A stretch of 55,502 bases of DNA from Streptomyces sp. JJ66 (lineage in GTDB: Bacteria; Actinomycetota; Actinomycetes; Streptomycetales; Streptomycetaceae), in the NCBI RefSeq assembly GCF_019303495.1, contig NZ_JAEVFI010000032.1:9616-65117 (forward strand), given 5' to 3'. Shown here one piece after another: positions 34,854 through 45,852 of the stretch (the first letter of the stretch is position 1; each line of letters starts with the position of its first letter). The translations under genes and the position numbers were made by a program. Below the pieces are notes generated by a model. The model did not search any database. It saw only the letters and a list, made by a program, of their open reading frames with translations, and was not told the origin of the DNA.

Positions 34854-36422
34854 GTGTCCCCCACGCAGGTGTGTGCTCGCGAAAGGGGCTGGTCCGAGGT
34901 GCTGGGTACGCCTGGGGACGGTTCCCGTGGCACATTCCGCGACACCGTCCGGCGGGCCGGGGCGCGGTGGGCGCGGGGCGTCCGGCAGCGCTGGCGGACC
35001 GCGCCGCCGCAGCGACGCCGCACCTGGGGGCTGACGGCGGGTTCGGCCGCCGCCGGTCTTGCGGTGTCCCTCGGCGCCGTGACCGTGGCGGGCCCGTGGG
35101 ACTCGGGTCAGCGTACGGCCGAACGGACCCGCGCGGTCGCCCTGGCGGCGGACAGTGGCGGGCGCCACACCGGCGACGCCCGCCCGCCCCGGGAGCGGCA
35201 GGCCCCCGACCCGGCGCCCAGCGCCCGCCCGGTGCTCGCCGCCGCCGGTGACGCCGCCGCCGTCCCCACCCGCGCGGGCCTCACCGCCGTGCTGCGCCCG
35301 CTGCTGGCCGACGACGCGCTGGGCAGCACCGTGACCGCCTCCGTGGTGGACGTGGCCACCGGCAAGGAGCTGTTCGCCCGCGACGGCGGCAAGCCCGTCG
35401 TCCCCGCCTCGACGATCAAGCTGGCCACCGCCACCGCCGCGCTCACCGCGCTCGGCCCGGACCACCGGCTGGCCACCCGCACGGTGTGGGACGCCGCCGA
35501 GCGCCGCGTCGTCCTCGTCGGCGGCGGCGACCCCACGCTGACCGGGGAACGCCTGGCCGAGCTGGCGGACGCCACCGCGCAGGCCGTGCGCGCCCAGACC
35601 CTGACCCCGGCCGCGCTCGCCTACGACGTCTCCGCCTACACCGGCGCCGCCCGCCACCCCATCGGCGTCAACCCCAACATCGCCCCGCTGACCCCGCTCA
35701 TGATCAACGCCGCCCGCACCGACGACTCCCGGCACGGCCCCGCCCCCCGCGCCGCCGACCCGGCCCGCGCCACCGCCGACCGCTTCGCCGACCTGCTGGC
35801 CGACCGTGGCGTGCACACCGGCGAGGTCCGCGAGGCCCGCGCCCCGAAGAACGCCGCCCCCCTCGCCGTCACCCGCTCGGCCCCGCTGTCCTCGCTGGTC
35901 GAGTCCCTGCTGACGCACAGCGACAACGACCTCGCCGAGGCCCTGGCCCGCCACACCGCCCGCGCCACCGGCAAGCCCGCCGACCTCAAGGGCGCCCGAG
36001 CGGCGGTAAAGGACGCTCTGCGCTCGCTCGGCCTGCCCGTGGGGGATGCCACCTTCGCCGACGGCAGCGGACTCAGCCGGGACAGCGAGGTGCCCGCCAC
36101 GTTCCTGGCCACCCTCCTGGCCACCGCCGCGAGCCCCGACCATCCGCAGCTGCGCCCGGTCCTCACCGGCCTGCCCGTCGCCGGGTTCACCGGCACCTTG
36201 GGGGGCCGCTACGACCAGGCGGCCACCGACGACGCCGCCGGTCTCGTCCGCGCCAAAACCGGCACGCTCACCGGCGTCAACGCCCTCGCCGGCACTGTTG
36301 TCGCCGCGGATGGCCGCCTGCTCTCCTTCGCCTTCCTCACCACCGGCACCACCGCCCCCCGCGCCGCCGAATCCGCCCTCGACCACCTGGCCACCGCCCT
36401 CACCACCTGCGGCTGCCGCTAG
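34854..36422 (+). CDS. dacB: D-alanyl-D-alanine carboxypeptidase/endopeptidase (PBP4 type)
   Basis: 522 aa. A signal-anchor helix at about 62-80 follows a basic N-terminus. The penicillin-binding motifs are SxxK in ASTIKLATA (about 185-193), SDN in SDNDLAEAL (about 358-366) and KTG in AKTGTLTGVNALAG. It trims peptidoglycan outside the membrane. GTG 34854 is chosen; other starts possible. The Thr-Cys-Gly-Cys C-terminus is usual. Confidence 0.92.
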   Translation: MSPTQVCARERGWSEVLGTPGDGSRGTFRDTVRRAGARWARGVRQRWRTAPPQRRRTWGLTAGSAAAGLAVSLGAVTVAGPWDSGQRTAERTRAVALAADSGGRHTGDARPPRERQAPDPAPSARPVLAAAGDAAAVPTRAGLTAVLRPLLADDALGSTVTASVVDVATGKELFARDGGKPVVPASTIKLATATAALTALGPDHRLATRTVWDAAERRVVLVGGGDPTLTGERLAELADATAQAVRAQTLTPAALAYDVSAYTGAARHPIGVNPNIAPLTPLMINAARTDDSRHGPAPRAADPARATADRFADLLADRGVHTGEVREARAPKNAAPLAVTRSAPLSSLVESLLTHSDNDLAEALARHTARATGKPADLKGARAAVKDALRSLGLPVGDATFADGSGLSRDSEVPATFLATLLATAASPDHPQLRPVLTGLPVAGFTGTLGGRYDQAATDDAAGLVRAKTGTLTGVNALAGTVVAADGRLLSFAFLTTGTTAPRAAESALDHLATALTTCGCR

Positions 36423-36687
36423 AGCCTCCCCGGCGTGCCAGCCAGCCCCCGAGCGGTGGGGAGGCCGGGCACCTTCGCCCACTCAGCCTGTCCGGCGCTT
36501 GAGGACTTTGAGACCCTTGACGACATGGCCGCAAGTGAGGACATGGCCGCAAGGCCATGCACCCCACGCGGTGGGGAACGGGCGCGCAGGGGGCCCGGGG
36601 TGCTCCCCGGGAAACGGTGAAAGGGCGGGACCGGGGCATCGCACGCGCGGACTGTGCCACCCACCACCGACGCCGTACGGTGAAGGC
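36423..36687. other. Intergenic region upstream of the DUF2342 gene
   Basis: No gene. Contains the interspersed repeat at 36484-36506, a direct repeat of GACATGGCCGCAAG (36521 and 36539 region) and a C/G-rich hairpin near 36590. Confidence 0.5.
36484..36506. repeat. Streptomyces interspersed intergenic repeat
   Basis: CAGCCTGTCCGGCGCTTGAGGAC resembles the widespread intergenic element read as CAGCCCGTCCGGCGTTTGAGGAC in many Streptomyces genomes (recalled, not checked). Function unknown. Confidence 0.55.
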
Positions 36688-36726
36688 ATGACCAGCCCCG
36701 GCGTTCGAACGGTGGAGACCCAGTGA
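36688..36726 (+). CDS. 12-codon leader peptide overlapping the next start
   Basis: ATG 36688 gives MTSPGVRTVETQ and its TGA overlaps the GTG of the following gene as GTGA. A TACGGT box at 36676-36681 ends 7 nt before the ATG, so the leader may be translated from a leaderless mRNA and couple the downstream gene. Confidence 0.45.
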   Translation: MTSPGVRTVETQ

Positions 36727-37862
36727 ACCCGCTAAGCCTTGGCAGCCCTGACAGCATGGTCGACTGGAACCTCGCGGTGGCGACCGCGAACCGCCTGGTG
36801 CGGCCGGGACCGGAGGTGAGCCGGGACGAGGCGCGCGCGATCGTCGCCGAGCTGCGGCGGCACGCGCGGGCGTCGGAGGAGCACGTGCGCTCCTACACCG
36901 GCCTGGCCCCGGCGGACGCCGCCAGCGCGGACACCCCCGTGCTGATCGTGGACCGCCCCGGCTGGATCAGGGCGAACGTGGCCGGTTTCCGCCAGCTGCT
37001 CGCGCCGCTGCTGGAGCGGATGCACGAGCGGCGTGCCAGCGCTCCGGGGGGCGCGGTGCTCGGTGCCGTGGGCGGCAAGCTGGCCGGGGTCGAGGTCGGG
37101 ATGCTGCTGTCGTTCATGGCGTCCCGCGTGCTGGGCCAGTACGAGACGTTCGCCCCCGCCGCGCCCGACCTGCCCGGTGCGGGCGGCGGACGCCTGCTGC
37201 TGGTGGCGCCGAACATCGTGCACGTCGAGCGGGAGCTGGACGTGGAGCCGCACGACTTCCGCCTGTGGGTGAGCCTGCACGAGGAGACGCACCGTACGCA
37301 GTTCACCGCCGTGCCCTGGCTGCGGGACCACCTGGAGGGCGAGATCCACGCCTTCCTCGCCGAGACCGACGTCGATCCCGCCACGCTGCTGGAGCGGCTG
37401 CGCGAGGCGGCGCAGGCGTTCACCGGCCGCCCGAACGGCGAGGGCGACGCGGGCGACGAAGGCGGGCGCAGCTTCGTGGACCTGGTGCAGACCCCGGCCC
37501 AGCGCGACGTGCTGGACCGGCTGACGGCCGTGATGTCGCTGCTGGAGGGGCACGCCGACGTGGTGATGGACGGCGTCGGCCCGGGCGTGGTGCCGTCGGT
37601 GCGCGAGATCCGCGAGAAGTTCCAAAAGCGCCGCCAGGCCGGGGCGGGCAAGCTCGACCAGGTGCTGCGCCGCCTGCTGGGCCTGGACGCCAAGCTGCGC
37701 CAGTACCGTGACGGCGCGCGCTTCGTGCGGGCGGTGGTGGACGAGGTGGGTATGGACGGCTTCAACCGGGTGTGGACGTCGCCGAACACGCTGCCCACGA
37801 AGGCGGAGATCGCCCGCCCCGCCGACTGGGTGGCCCGCGTGCACCGCACCCCGGAGCCCTGA
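36723..37862 (+). CDS. Zinc-dependent metalloprotease-like protein (DUF2342)
   Basis: 379 aa. The HEETH zinc motif (about 186-190) within VSLHEETHRTQFTAVPW and the helical family layout mark DUF2342, sometimes annotated as F420-biosynthesis-associated. GTG start overlaps the leader ORF; GGTGGAG lies upstream. Lies in the conserved dacB-DUF2342-tilS-hpt-ftsH order. Substrate unknown. Confidence 0.85.
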   Translation: MNPLSLGSPDSMVDWNLAVATANRLVRPGPEVSRDEARAIVAELRRHARASEEHVRSYTGLAPADAASADTPVLIVDRPGWIRANVAGFRQLLAPLLERMHERRASAPGGAVLGAVGGKLAGVEVGMLLSFMASRVLGQYETFAPAAPDLPGAGGGRLLLVAPNIVHVERELDVEPHDFRLWVSLHEETHRTQFTAVPWLRDHLEGEIHAFLAETDVDPATLLERLREAAQAFTGRPNGEGDAGDEGGRSFVDLVQTPAQRDVLDRLTAVMSLLEGHADVVMDGVGPGVVPSVREIREKFQKRRQAGAGKLDQVLRRLLGLDAKLRQYRDGARFVRAVVDEVGMDGFNRVWTSPNTLPTKAEIARPADWVARVHRTPEP

Positions 37863-38222
37863 CCCGCCGCCCCAAACCCACGGAGCCCCGCTTCCTGACC
37901 CACGGAGCCACCACCCCACGGCCTCCACCGACCCGTAGACCCACGGAGCGCCTGCCCCACGGGCCACAAGGACCCCGCACCGCCACGCCGCCCGCCCCCA
38001 AACGGATGCCTGCGCCCGCCGAAATCACCCGTCCGAGGGACCGTGGCGTGGTGTGGCCGCGTGCGATGCTCAAACCCGCCGTCGGCCTCTGTCACCATCG
38101 ACCCACCCAGCGTGACGGCCAGGTGACGGCGGGCGGAGACTCGCGCGCCGCCCCGGGCGGCCGACCGCCGCCCGCGTTTCCGCGCCCCACGGCTCAGCAG
38201 CATTTCGAGGAAGTGAACGGAC
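37863..38222. other. Intergenic region with ACCCACGGAGC direct repeats
   Basis: No gene in 360 bp. Three copies of ACCCACGGAGC at 37876-37886, 37898-37908 and 37939-37949, plus shorter CCCACGG words. Confidence 0.6.
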
Positions 38223-39347
38223 ATGGGTCCTCATCCCGCGGTCGCCGCAATACGCCTCGCGGTTCGCCGCGCCCTGCATGACGTCCGCACCAAGACGTCC
38301 ACCCCCCACACCCCCACCCCTGCGGCCGCCACGGTGGCCCCGGGGCCCGCCGCCGCCCCCGCCGCGCCCCCGCTGGTGCTCGTGGCCTGTTCCGGCGGCG
38401 CCGACTCGATGGCGCTGGCCTCCGCCCTCGCCTTCGAAGCCCCCAAGCTGGGCGTCCGCGCTGGCGGCGTCACCGTCGATCATGGCCTGCAAGCCGGTTC
38501 CGCCGTCCGCGCCCGTGAGGTCGCCGAACGCCTCACCGCCCTCGGCCTGGACCCGGTGGAGACGGTGGCCGTCTCCGTCGGCCCCGGCGCCGGGCCCGAG
38601 GCCGCCGCCCGCGAGGCCCGCTACCGCGCGCTGGACGAGGTCGCCGAACGCACCGGCGCCACCGCCGTCCTGCTCGGCCACACCCGCGACGACCAGGCCG
38701 AAACGGTGCTGCTCGGCCTCGCCCGTGGCTCCGGCACCCGTTCGCTGGCCGGGATGGCCCAGGTCTCCGGGTCGCTGACCGGCACACCCGGCACCGAGCG
38801 CCGCTACCGCCGCCCGTTTTTGACCATCGACCGGCACACGGCGCGCACGGCGTGCCTGGCGCAGTCGCTGCCGGTGTGGGACGACCCGCACAACGCCGAC
38901 CCGGCCTACACCCGCTCCCGGGTGCGCCACGAGGCCATGCCGACGCTGGAGAAGGCACTCGGCAAAGGCGTCACCGAGGCCCTGGCCCGCACCGCGCGGC
39001 TCTCCCGGGACGACGCCGACGCCCTGGACGCCTGGGCCGCCGACGCCGAGCGCACCGCACGGCTCACCCCGGCCGCTGTCGGCCCGGGCGGCCCCGGCGC
39101 GGGCGGGGGCGGGGTCGTTCTCGACATCGCCCCGCTGTGCGGGCTTCCGGCCGCCGTGCGGCGCCGCGTGCTGCGGCGGGCCGCGATCGCGGCGGGCGCC
39201 CCGGCCGGTTCGCTGTTCGCCCGGCACATCGAGGAGACCGACCGGCTCATCACCGGCTGGCGCGGTCAGCGGGCGCTCAACCTGCCCGGGCGCGTCGAGG
39301 CCGCGCGGCAGGGTGGCACACTGGTTCTCCGGCGGGGCGACAGCTGA
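38223..39347 (+). CDS. tilS: tRNA(Ile)-lysidine synthase
   Basis: 374 aa. The PP-loop ACSGGADSMAL (about 54-64) follows an Ala/Pro-rich N-terminus; HTRDDQAETVLLG and RSRVRHEAMP complete the family signature. It modifies C34 of tRNA-Ile(CAU) to lysidine. The C-terminal substrate domain is present. GAGGAAG precedes ATG 38223. Followed by hpt after 20 bp. Confidence 0.93.
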   Translation: MGPHPAVAAIRLAVRRALHDVRTKTSTPHTPTPAAATVAPGPAAAPAAPPLVLVACSGGADSMALASALAFEAPKLGVRAGGVTVDHGLQAGSAVRAREVAERLTALGLDPVETVAVSVGPGAGPEAAAREARYRALDEVAERTGATAVLLGHTRDDQAETVLLGLARGSGTRSLAGMAQVSGSLTGTPGTERRYRRPFLTIDRHTARTACLAQSLPVWDDPHNADPAYTRSRVRHEAMPTLEKALGKGVTEALARTARLSRDDADALDAWAADAERTARLTPAAVGPGGPGAGGGGVVLDIAPLCGLPAAVRRRVLRRAAIAAGAPAGSLFARHIEETDRLITGWRGQRALNLPGRVEAARQGGTLVLRRGDS

Positions 39348-39367
39348 CGACGAGCGAGAGCAGCAGG

Positions 39368-39922
39368 GTGGACGACAAGGACATGGGTGCCGACCTCAAG
39401 TCGGTGCTCATCAGCAAGGAAGAGATCGACGCGAAGCTGGCCGAGCTGGCCGCGCGGATCGACGCGGAGTACGCGGGCAAGGACCTGCTCATCGTCGGTG
39501 TCCTCAAGGGCGCCGTGATGGTGATGGCGGACCTCGCCCGGGCCCTGCGCACCCCGCTCACGATGGACTGGATGGCGGTGTCCTCCTACGGCGCCGGTAC
39601 CCAGTCCTCGGGCGTGGTGCGCATCCTCAAGGACCTGGACACCGACATCAAGGGCAAGCACGTCCTGATCGTCGAGGACATCATCGACTCCGGGCTGACG
39701 CTGTCCTGGCTGCTGTCCAACCTCGGTTCGCGGGAGCCCGCCTCGCTGAAGGTGTGCACGCTGCTGCGCAAGCCGGACGCCGCGAAGGTGGCCATCGACG
39801 TCGCCTGGGTCGGTTTCGACATCCCGAGCGAGTTCGTCGTCGGCTACGGTCTGGACTACGCCGAGAAGTACCGCAACCTGCCGTTCGTCGGCACGCTGGC
39901 CCCGCACGTCTACGGCGGCTGA
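39368..39922 (+). CDS. hpt: Hypoxanthine phosphoribosyltransferase
   Basis: 184 aa. The PRPP-binding motif VLIVEDIIDSGLTL (about 110-123) is complete, with VSSYGAGTQSSG flexible loop. Purine salvage. The GTG start (VDDKDMGAD...) matches the usual Streptomyces start; ATG 39383 is an alternative. GCAGG precedes. Confidence 0.95.
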   Translation: MDDKDMGADLKSVLISKEEIDAKLAELAARIDAEYAGKDLLIVGVLKGAVMVMADLARALRTPLTMDWMAVSSYGAGTQSSGVVRILKDLDTDIKGKHVLIVEDIIDSGLTLSWLLSNLGSREPASLKVCTLLRKPDAAKVAIDVAWVGFDIPSEFVVGYGLDYAEKYRNLPFVGTLAPHVYGG

Positions 39923-40046
39923 CGGCGTCGGCACCGGCCGGCGGGAACACCGCGGCCCTCCCCGCCGTTGGAGGAGGGGGAGGGCGGTAGGCACCAAGCC
40001 TCCCGGCAGGGCCTTGCCCGCGCGCGCCGGGGGACCATGCTGGGGT

Positions 40047-40067
40047 ACCGTCCCAAGGACGGTCTTT
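40047..40067 (+). terminator. Terminator-like hairpin before ftsH
   Basis: ACCGTCC-CAA-GGACGGT followed by CTTTT. It lies between hpt and ftsH, either ending the tilS-hpt transcript or acting as an attenuator in the ftsH leader. Confidence 0.7.
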
Positions 40068-40113
40068 TCAACTCACGATGGCAGGAGGGACGGGGCGTCA
40101 CCGCCTCGTATGG

Positions 40114-42123
<2,010 letters not shown>

Positions 42124-42167
42124 CCGCCCGCCGTCGCCACCGGTACAGCAGCACCGGCCGGAATTCG

Positions 42168-42214
42168 CCGCGCGCCCCTCGGGTTCTAACCTGAGGGGCG
42201 CGCGGCTGTTTTTT
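42168..42214 (+). terminator. Rho-independent terminator after ftsH
   Basis: 13-bp GC stem (42168-42180 with 42193-42205), inner GGGTT/AACCT pairs and a T6 tract at 42209-42214. Confidence 0.9.
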
Positions 42215-42274
42215 CGGGCGCACAGGCGAGGGACGCACCGGCTCCCGCGCGGTTTCAAGGAACGAGGCACATCC

Positions 42275-42880
42275 ATGATCGACCCGGTGAAGCTGGCCGG
42301 TGAGGGCGAGATCGGCGAGTTCGACGAGAAGCGGGCCGAGAACGCCGTCCGCGAGCTGCTGATCGCGGTCGGTGAGGACCCGGACCGCGAGGGCCTGCGC
42401 GAGACCCCGGGCCGGGTCGCGCGCGCCTACCAGGAGATATTCGCCGGGCTGCGGCAGCGCCCCGAGGACGTGCTGACGACGACGTTCGACCTGGGCCACG
42501 ACGAGATGGTGCTGGTCAAGGACATCGAGGTGCTGAGCACGTGCGAGCACCACCTGGTGCCGTTCGTCGGCTTCGCCCACATCGGCTACATCCCCTCCAC
42601 CGAGGGCAAGATCACCGGCTTGTCCAAGCTGGCCCGCCTGGTGGACGTCTACGCCCGCCGCCCGCAGGTCCAGGAGCGCCTGACGACGCAGATCGCGGAC
42701 TCGATGATGCGCCTGCTGGAGGCGCGCGGGGTGATCGTCGTCGTGGAGTGCGAGCACCTGTGCATGACGATGCGGGGAGTCCGCAAACCCGGCGCCAAGA
42801 CCCTCACGTCCGCCGTGCGCGGCCAGCTCCGCGACGCGGCGACCCGCTCCGAGGCGATGAGCCTGATCATGGCCCGCTGA
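42275..42880 (+). CDS. folE: GTP cyclohydrolase I
   Basis: 201 aa. The first step of pterin/folate synthesis, GTP to dihydroneopterin triphosphate. CEHHLVPFVGFAHIGYIP (about 90-107) gives zinc ligands and VVECEHLCM the second Cys-His part. CAAGGAAC lies upstream of ATG 42275. The terminator ends just before its promoter region. Confidence 0.96.
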   Translation: MIDPVKLAGEGEIGEFDEKRAENAVRELLIAVGEDPDREGLRETPGRVARAYQEIFAGLRQRPEDVLTTTFDLGHDEMVLVKDIEVLSTCEHHLVPFVGFAHIGYIPSTEGKITGLSKLARLVDVYARRPQVQERLTTQIADSMMRLLEARGVIVVVECEHLCMTMRGVRKPGAKTLTSAVRGQLRDAATRSEAMSLIMAR

Positions 42881-42975
42881 GCGGCGCGCCGTTCCCACCC
42901 GGCCCTCCCGCTGTCCCACCCCGCCGCAGACCGGGGGCGGGACAGGGCCACCCGGCCGCCGCCTACGCTGGGCGT

Positions 42976-43842
42976 ATGAACGGTGAGGTCTTGCGGACGG
43001 TGAACGGGTTGCCCCAGTGGGACCGCTGCGCGGTCATGGGCGTGGTGAACGTCACCCCGGACTCGTTCTCCGACGGTGGCCGGTTCTTCGACCCGGCCAC
43101 AGCGGTCAAGCGCGGCCTCACCCTCGTCGCCGAGGGCGCCGACCTCGTGGACGTCGGCGGCGAGTCCACCCGCCCCGGCGCGCAGCGCGTGGACGAGGCG
43201 GAGGAGCTGCGCCGCGTCCTGCCGGTGGTCCGGGCGCTGGCCGGGGAGGGCGTCGTCGTCTCCGTGGACACCATGCGCGCCGGGGTGGCCGAGCAGGCCG
43301 TCGCCGCGGGCGCGCGGCTGGTCAACGACGTCAGCGGCGGCCGCGCGGACCCGCGCATGGTGCCGACGGTCGCCGCTGCGGGGGTGCCGTTCGTGGTGAT
43401 GCACTGGCGCGGCCAGTCCGCCGACATGAACGACCGCGCCGTCTACACCGACGTCGTGCGCGAGGTCACCGATGAGCTGCGCGTCGCCCTGGACGCCGCC
43501 GTGGACGGCGGGATCGCGCCCGACCGCCTGATCATCGACCCCGGACTGGGCTTCGCCAAGCAGGCCGGGCACGACCTCACGCTGGTGGCCGCGCTGCGCG
43601 CGCTGGGCGCGGAGCTGGGGCGGCCGATGCTGGTCGCCGCCTCCCGCAAGCGCTTCCTGGGCCGCGTGCTGGCCGGTGCGCCGGACGCCGCGCCGCCGCC
43701 CGCCCGCGAGCGGGACGCCGCCACGGCCGCCGTCTCCACGCTCGCCGCCCGCGACGGCGCCTGGGCGGTGCGCGTGCACGAGGTCCGGGCCAGCGCGGAC
43801 GCCGTGCGGCTGGTCCACGCCGTCGAGCGGGCGGCCCGGTGA
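42976..43842 (+). CDS. folP: Dihydropteroate synthase
   Basis: 288 aa. NVTPDSFSDGGRFFDP (about 25-40), DVGGESTRPGA (about 60-70), and SRKRFLGRVL near the C-terminus are diagnostic; joins pABA to the pterin. ATG 42976 lies 7 nt after TACGCT (42964-42969), so leaderless. Stop overlaps the start of the broken NTF2-like gene. Confidence 0.96.
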   Translation: MNGEVLRTVNGLPQWDRCAVMGVVNVTPDSFSDGGRFFDPATAVKRGLTLVAEGADLVDVGGESTRPGAQRVDEAEELRRVLPVVRALAGEGVVVSVDTMRAGVAEQAVAAGARLVNDVSGGRADPRMVPTVAAAGVPFVVMHWRGQSADMNDRAVYTDVVREVTDELRVALDAAVDGGIAPDRLIIDPGLGFAKQAGHDLTLVAALRALGAELGRPMLVAASRKRFLGRVLAGAPDAAPPPARERDAATAAVSTLAARDGAWAVRVHEVRASADAVRLVHAVERAAR

Positions 43843-43984
43843 CCGGCCCCGGGGCCAGCGCGGGCGTCGAAGCCGTCGCGACACCGACGGCGCCTGGCGC
43901 GTCTGGTCGCACCACGGCTCGCCGGTCATGGTGGACGAGGAGGCCGAGGACGGCCCGCCGGAATCCCCCGAGACGACGGACTGA
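43839..43984 (+). pseudogene. Broken NTF2-like gene in the folate operon
   Basis: GTG 43839 overlaps the folP stop as GTGA, as a working operon gene would. The first codons read VTGPGASAGVEAV and then lose coding signal. In another frame, from about 43880, the DNA reads RDTDGAWRVWSHHGSPVMVD and ends at TGA 43984. WSHHGSPV is the C-terminal signature I recall from the NTF2-like protein that sits between folP and folB in Streptomyces. About 330 bp of the middle, and the frame, have been lost by deletion. Alternatively unrelated small ORFs, but both ends fit. Confidence 0.65.
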
Positions 43985-44294
43985 ACCCCCGGGCACGCCG
44001 CGCGTCACCCGTGGGGGTGCCGCCGGGGGAATAGCGGCGTGACGATCACCGCTGACGGGTAAGCGCGCCTGGCGCAGCCGTGGGCGGTACGGGTGGCCGT
44101 CGGCGGGCGCGGACGCGGCGAAACCGGCCCCTGGGCACGGCCTGTCGCCGTTCGCAGGTAGATTCGACGCGGTCCCCCGTGCGGAGAAGCCTCTGTGGGC
44201 CGGGCGGACCGGCAGCCGGGCCACGACCAGCCCGACCCGACCAGCGCCCTCCGCAGCAGGGCCGAGACCGAACCCGAGAGGGGAGTGACGCACG
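43985..44294. other. 310-bp gap between the broken gene and folB
   Basis: No gene seen. It contains the folB ribosome site (GGGGAG at about 44280). May include remnants of a deleted region. Confidence 0.4.
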
Positions 44295-44738
44295 GTGCAC
44301 CGTGGACCTGACGATCCCGCTGGCCCGGACGTGCCCGACGCACTCGGCGGTCCCGGCGCTCCCGGCGCTCTAGGCGGTCTCGACCGCGTGGCCGTGCGGG
44401 GCTTGCGGGCCACCGGCCACCACGGGGTCTTCGAGCACGAGCGGGCCGAGGGGCAGCTGTTCGTGGTGGACGTGGACCTGGGCGTGGACACGCGTGCCGC
44501 CGCGGCGGGCGACGAGCTGGCGCGGACGGTGCACTACGGCGTCGTCGCCGAGGAGGTCCACGCGATCATCACGGGCGAGCCGGTTGACCTCATCGAGACC
44601 CTCGCCCAGCGCATCGCCGACCAGTGCCTGCGCCACGAGGCCGTGCACGACGTGGAGGTGGTCGTCCACAAGCCGGGCGCCCCGATCCCCGTGCCCTTCG
44701 ACGACGTGACCATCACCATCAAGCGGAGCCGCTCATGA
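44295..44738 (+). CDS. folB: Dihydroneopterin aldolase
   Basis: 147 aa with a Gly/Pro/Ala-rich leader (about 1-28) before the family start DRVAVRGLRATGHHGVFEHE (about 29-48). The C-terminal KPGAPIPVPFDDV is typical. Catalyses cleavage of dihydroneopterin. GTG 44295 follows GGGGAG. Its stop overlaps folK (ATGA). Confidence 0.92.
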   Translation: MHRGPDDPAGPDVPDALGGPGAPGALGGLDRVAVRGLRATGHHGVFEHERAEGQLFVVDVDLGVDTRAAAAGDELARTVHYGVVAEEVHAIITGEPVDLIETLAQRIADQCLRHEAVHDVEVVVHKPGAPIPVPFDDVTITIKRSRS

Positions 44739-45331
44739 CGCCGAACAGTGACCCGACCGTGCAGCCGGTACCGGCCTCCGTGGTCCGGCAGGTCGATGCC
44801 GCCGACTCCACGCTGGCCAACCCGCGGCACGCGGTGATCTCCCTCGGCAGCAACCTGGGCAACCGCCTGGAGACGCTGCAGGGCGCCGTGGACGCGCTGG
44901 AGGACACCCCGGGCGTGCGGGTGAAAGCCGTCTCACCGGTCTACGAGACCCAGCCCTGGGGCGTGGACCCGCAGTCCCAGCCCGCCTACCTGAACGCCGT
45001 CGTCCTGCTCCGGACGACGCTGCCGCCCGCCTCGCTGCTGGAGCGCGGGCAGGCGATCGAGGAGGCGTTCCAGCGCGAGCGCACCGAGCACTGGGGGCCG
45101 CGCACGATCGACGTGGACATCGTCTCCTACCAGGACGTCGTCTCCGCCGACCCGGGCCTGACCCTGCCGCACCCGCGCGCCCACGAGCGCGCCTTCGTGC
45201 TGGTGCCGTGGCACGACGTCGATCCGGCCGCCGAGGTCCCGGGCGTCGGCCCGGTCGCCGAGCTGCTGGCCGGTGTGCCCGGTGAAGGCGTCGCCGTCCG
45301 CGCCGACCTGGAACTGGCCCTGCCGGAGTGA
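44735..45331 (+). CDS. folK: HPPK (2-amino-4-hydroxy-6-hydroxymethyldihydropteridine diphosphokinase)
   Basis: 198 aa. ISLGSNLGNRLETLQ (about 34-48) and the signature WGPRTIDVDIV (about 115-125) identify it; N-terminal 28 residues are an extension. ATG overlaps folB stop; its stop overlaps the DUF3180 gene. Confidence 0.95.
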   Translation: MTPNSDPTVQPVPASVVRQVDAADSTLANPRHAVISLGSNLGNRLETLQGAVDALEDTPGVRVKAVSPVYETQPWGVDPQSQPAYLNAVVLLRTTLPPASLLERGQAIEEAFQRERTEHWGPRTIDVDIVSYQDVVSADPGLTLPHPRAHERAFVLVPWHDVDPAAEVPGVGPVAELLAGVPGEGVAVRADLELALPE

Positions 45332-45816
45332 AGCAGCTGCGCGTACGGGTCCTGGCCGGCGTCTTCCTGGTCGCCGGGGTGCTGGCGTGGGCGGGCTCGC
45401 GCCTGTGGCACGCGCTCGGTTCGCTGCCCGCCGTCCCCGCCCCCGCCCCCATCGTGCTGGGCGGCATCGCCGTCGTCCTGCTGGCCACCGCGCTGTCCCT
45501 GCGCGCCCGGCTGAAAGCGCAGCGCGAGCGGCGTCCGGGCGCGCGGGGCGTAGAGCCGCTGCTGGCGGCCCGCGCGGTGCTCTTCGGCCAGGCCAGCGCC
45601 CTGGTGGGCGCCCTGGCGGCCGGGGTCTACGGCGGCATGGGCCTGTTCCTGCTCACCTCCGACCTCTTCCAGGTCGCCGCCCGCCGCGAACAGGCCCTCT
45701 ACGCGGGCGCGGCGGTGCTCGCCGCCGCCGCCGTCATCGCCGTCGCGCTGTGGCTCCAGCACATCTGCCGCCTCCCCGAAGACGAGGACCCGGCCGCCCC
45801 GGCGCCAGCGGGATAA
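45328..45816 (+). CDS. DUF3180 membrane protein
   Basis: 162 aa with four hydrophobic segments (about 7-24, 42-58, 82-105, 120-143). The DUF3180 family is always near folK in actinobacteria. GTG overlaps the folK stop (GTGA). Function unknown. Confidence 0.88.
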   Translation: MKQLRVRVLAGVFLVAGVLAWAGSRLWHALGSLPAVPAPAPIVLGGIAVVLLATALSLRARLKAQRERRPGARGVEPLLAARAVLFGQASALVGALAAGVYGGMGLFLLTSDLFQVAARREQALYAGAAVLAAAAVIAVALWLQHICRLPEDEDPAAPAPAG

Positions 45817-45852
45817 ACACCAGCGGTACGCGGGGCGGCGCCGGGGTGGGCC

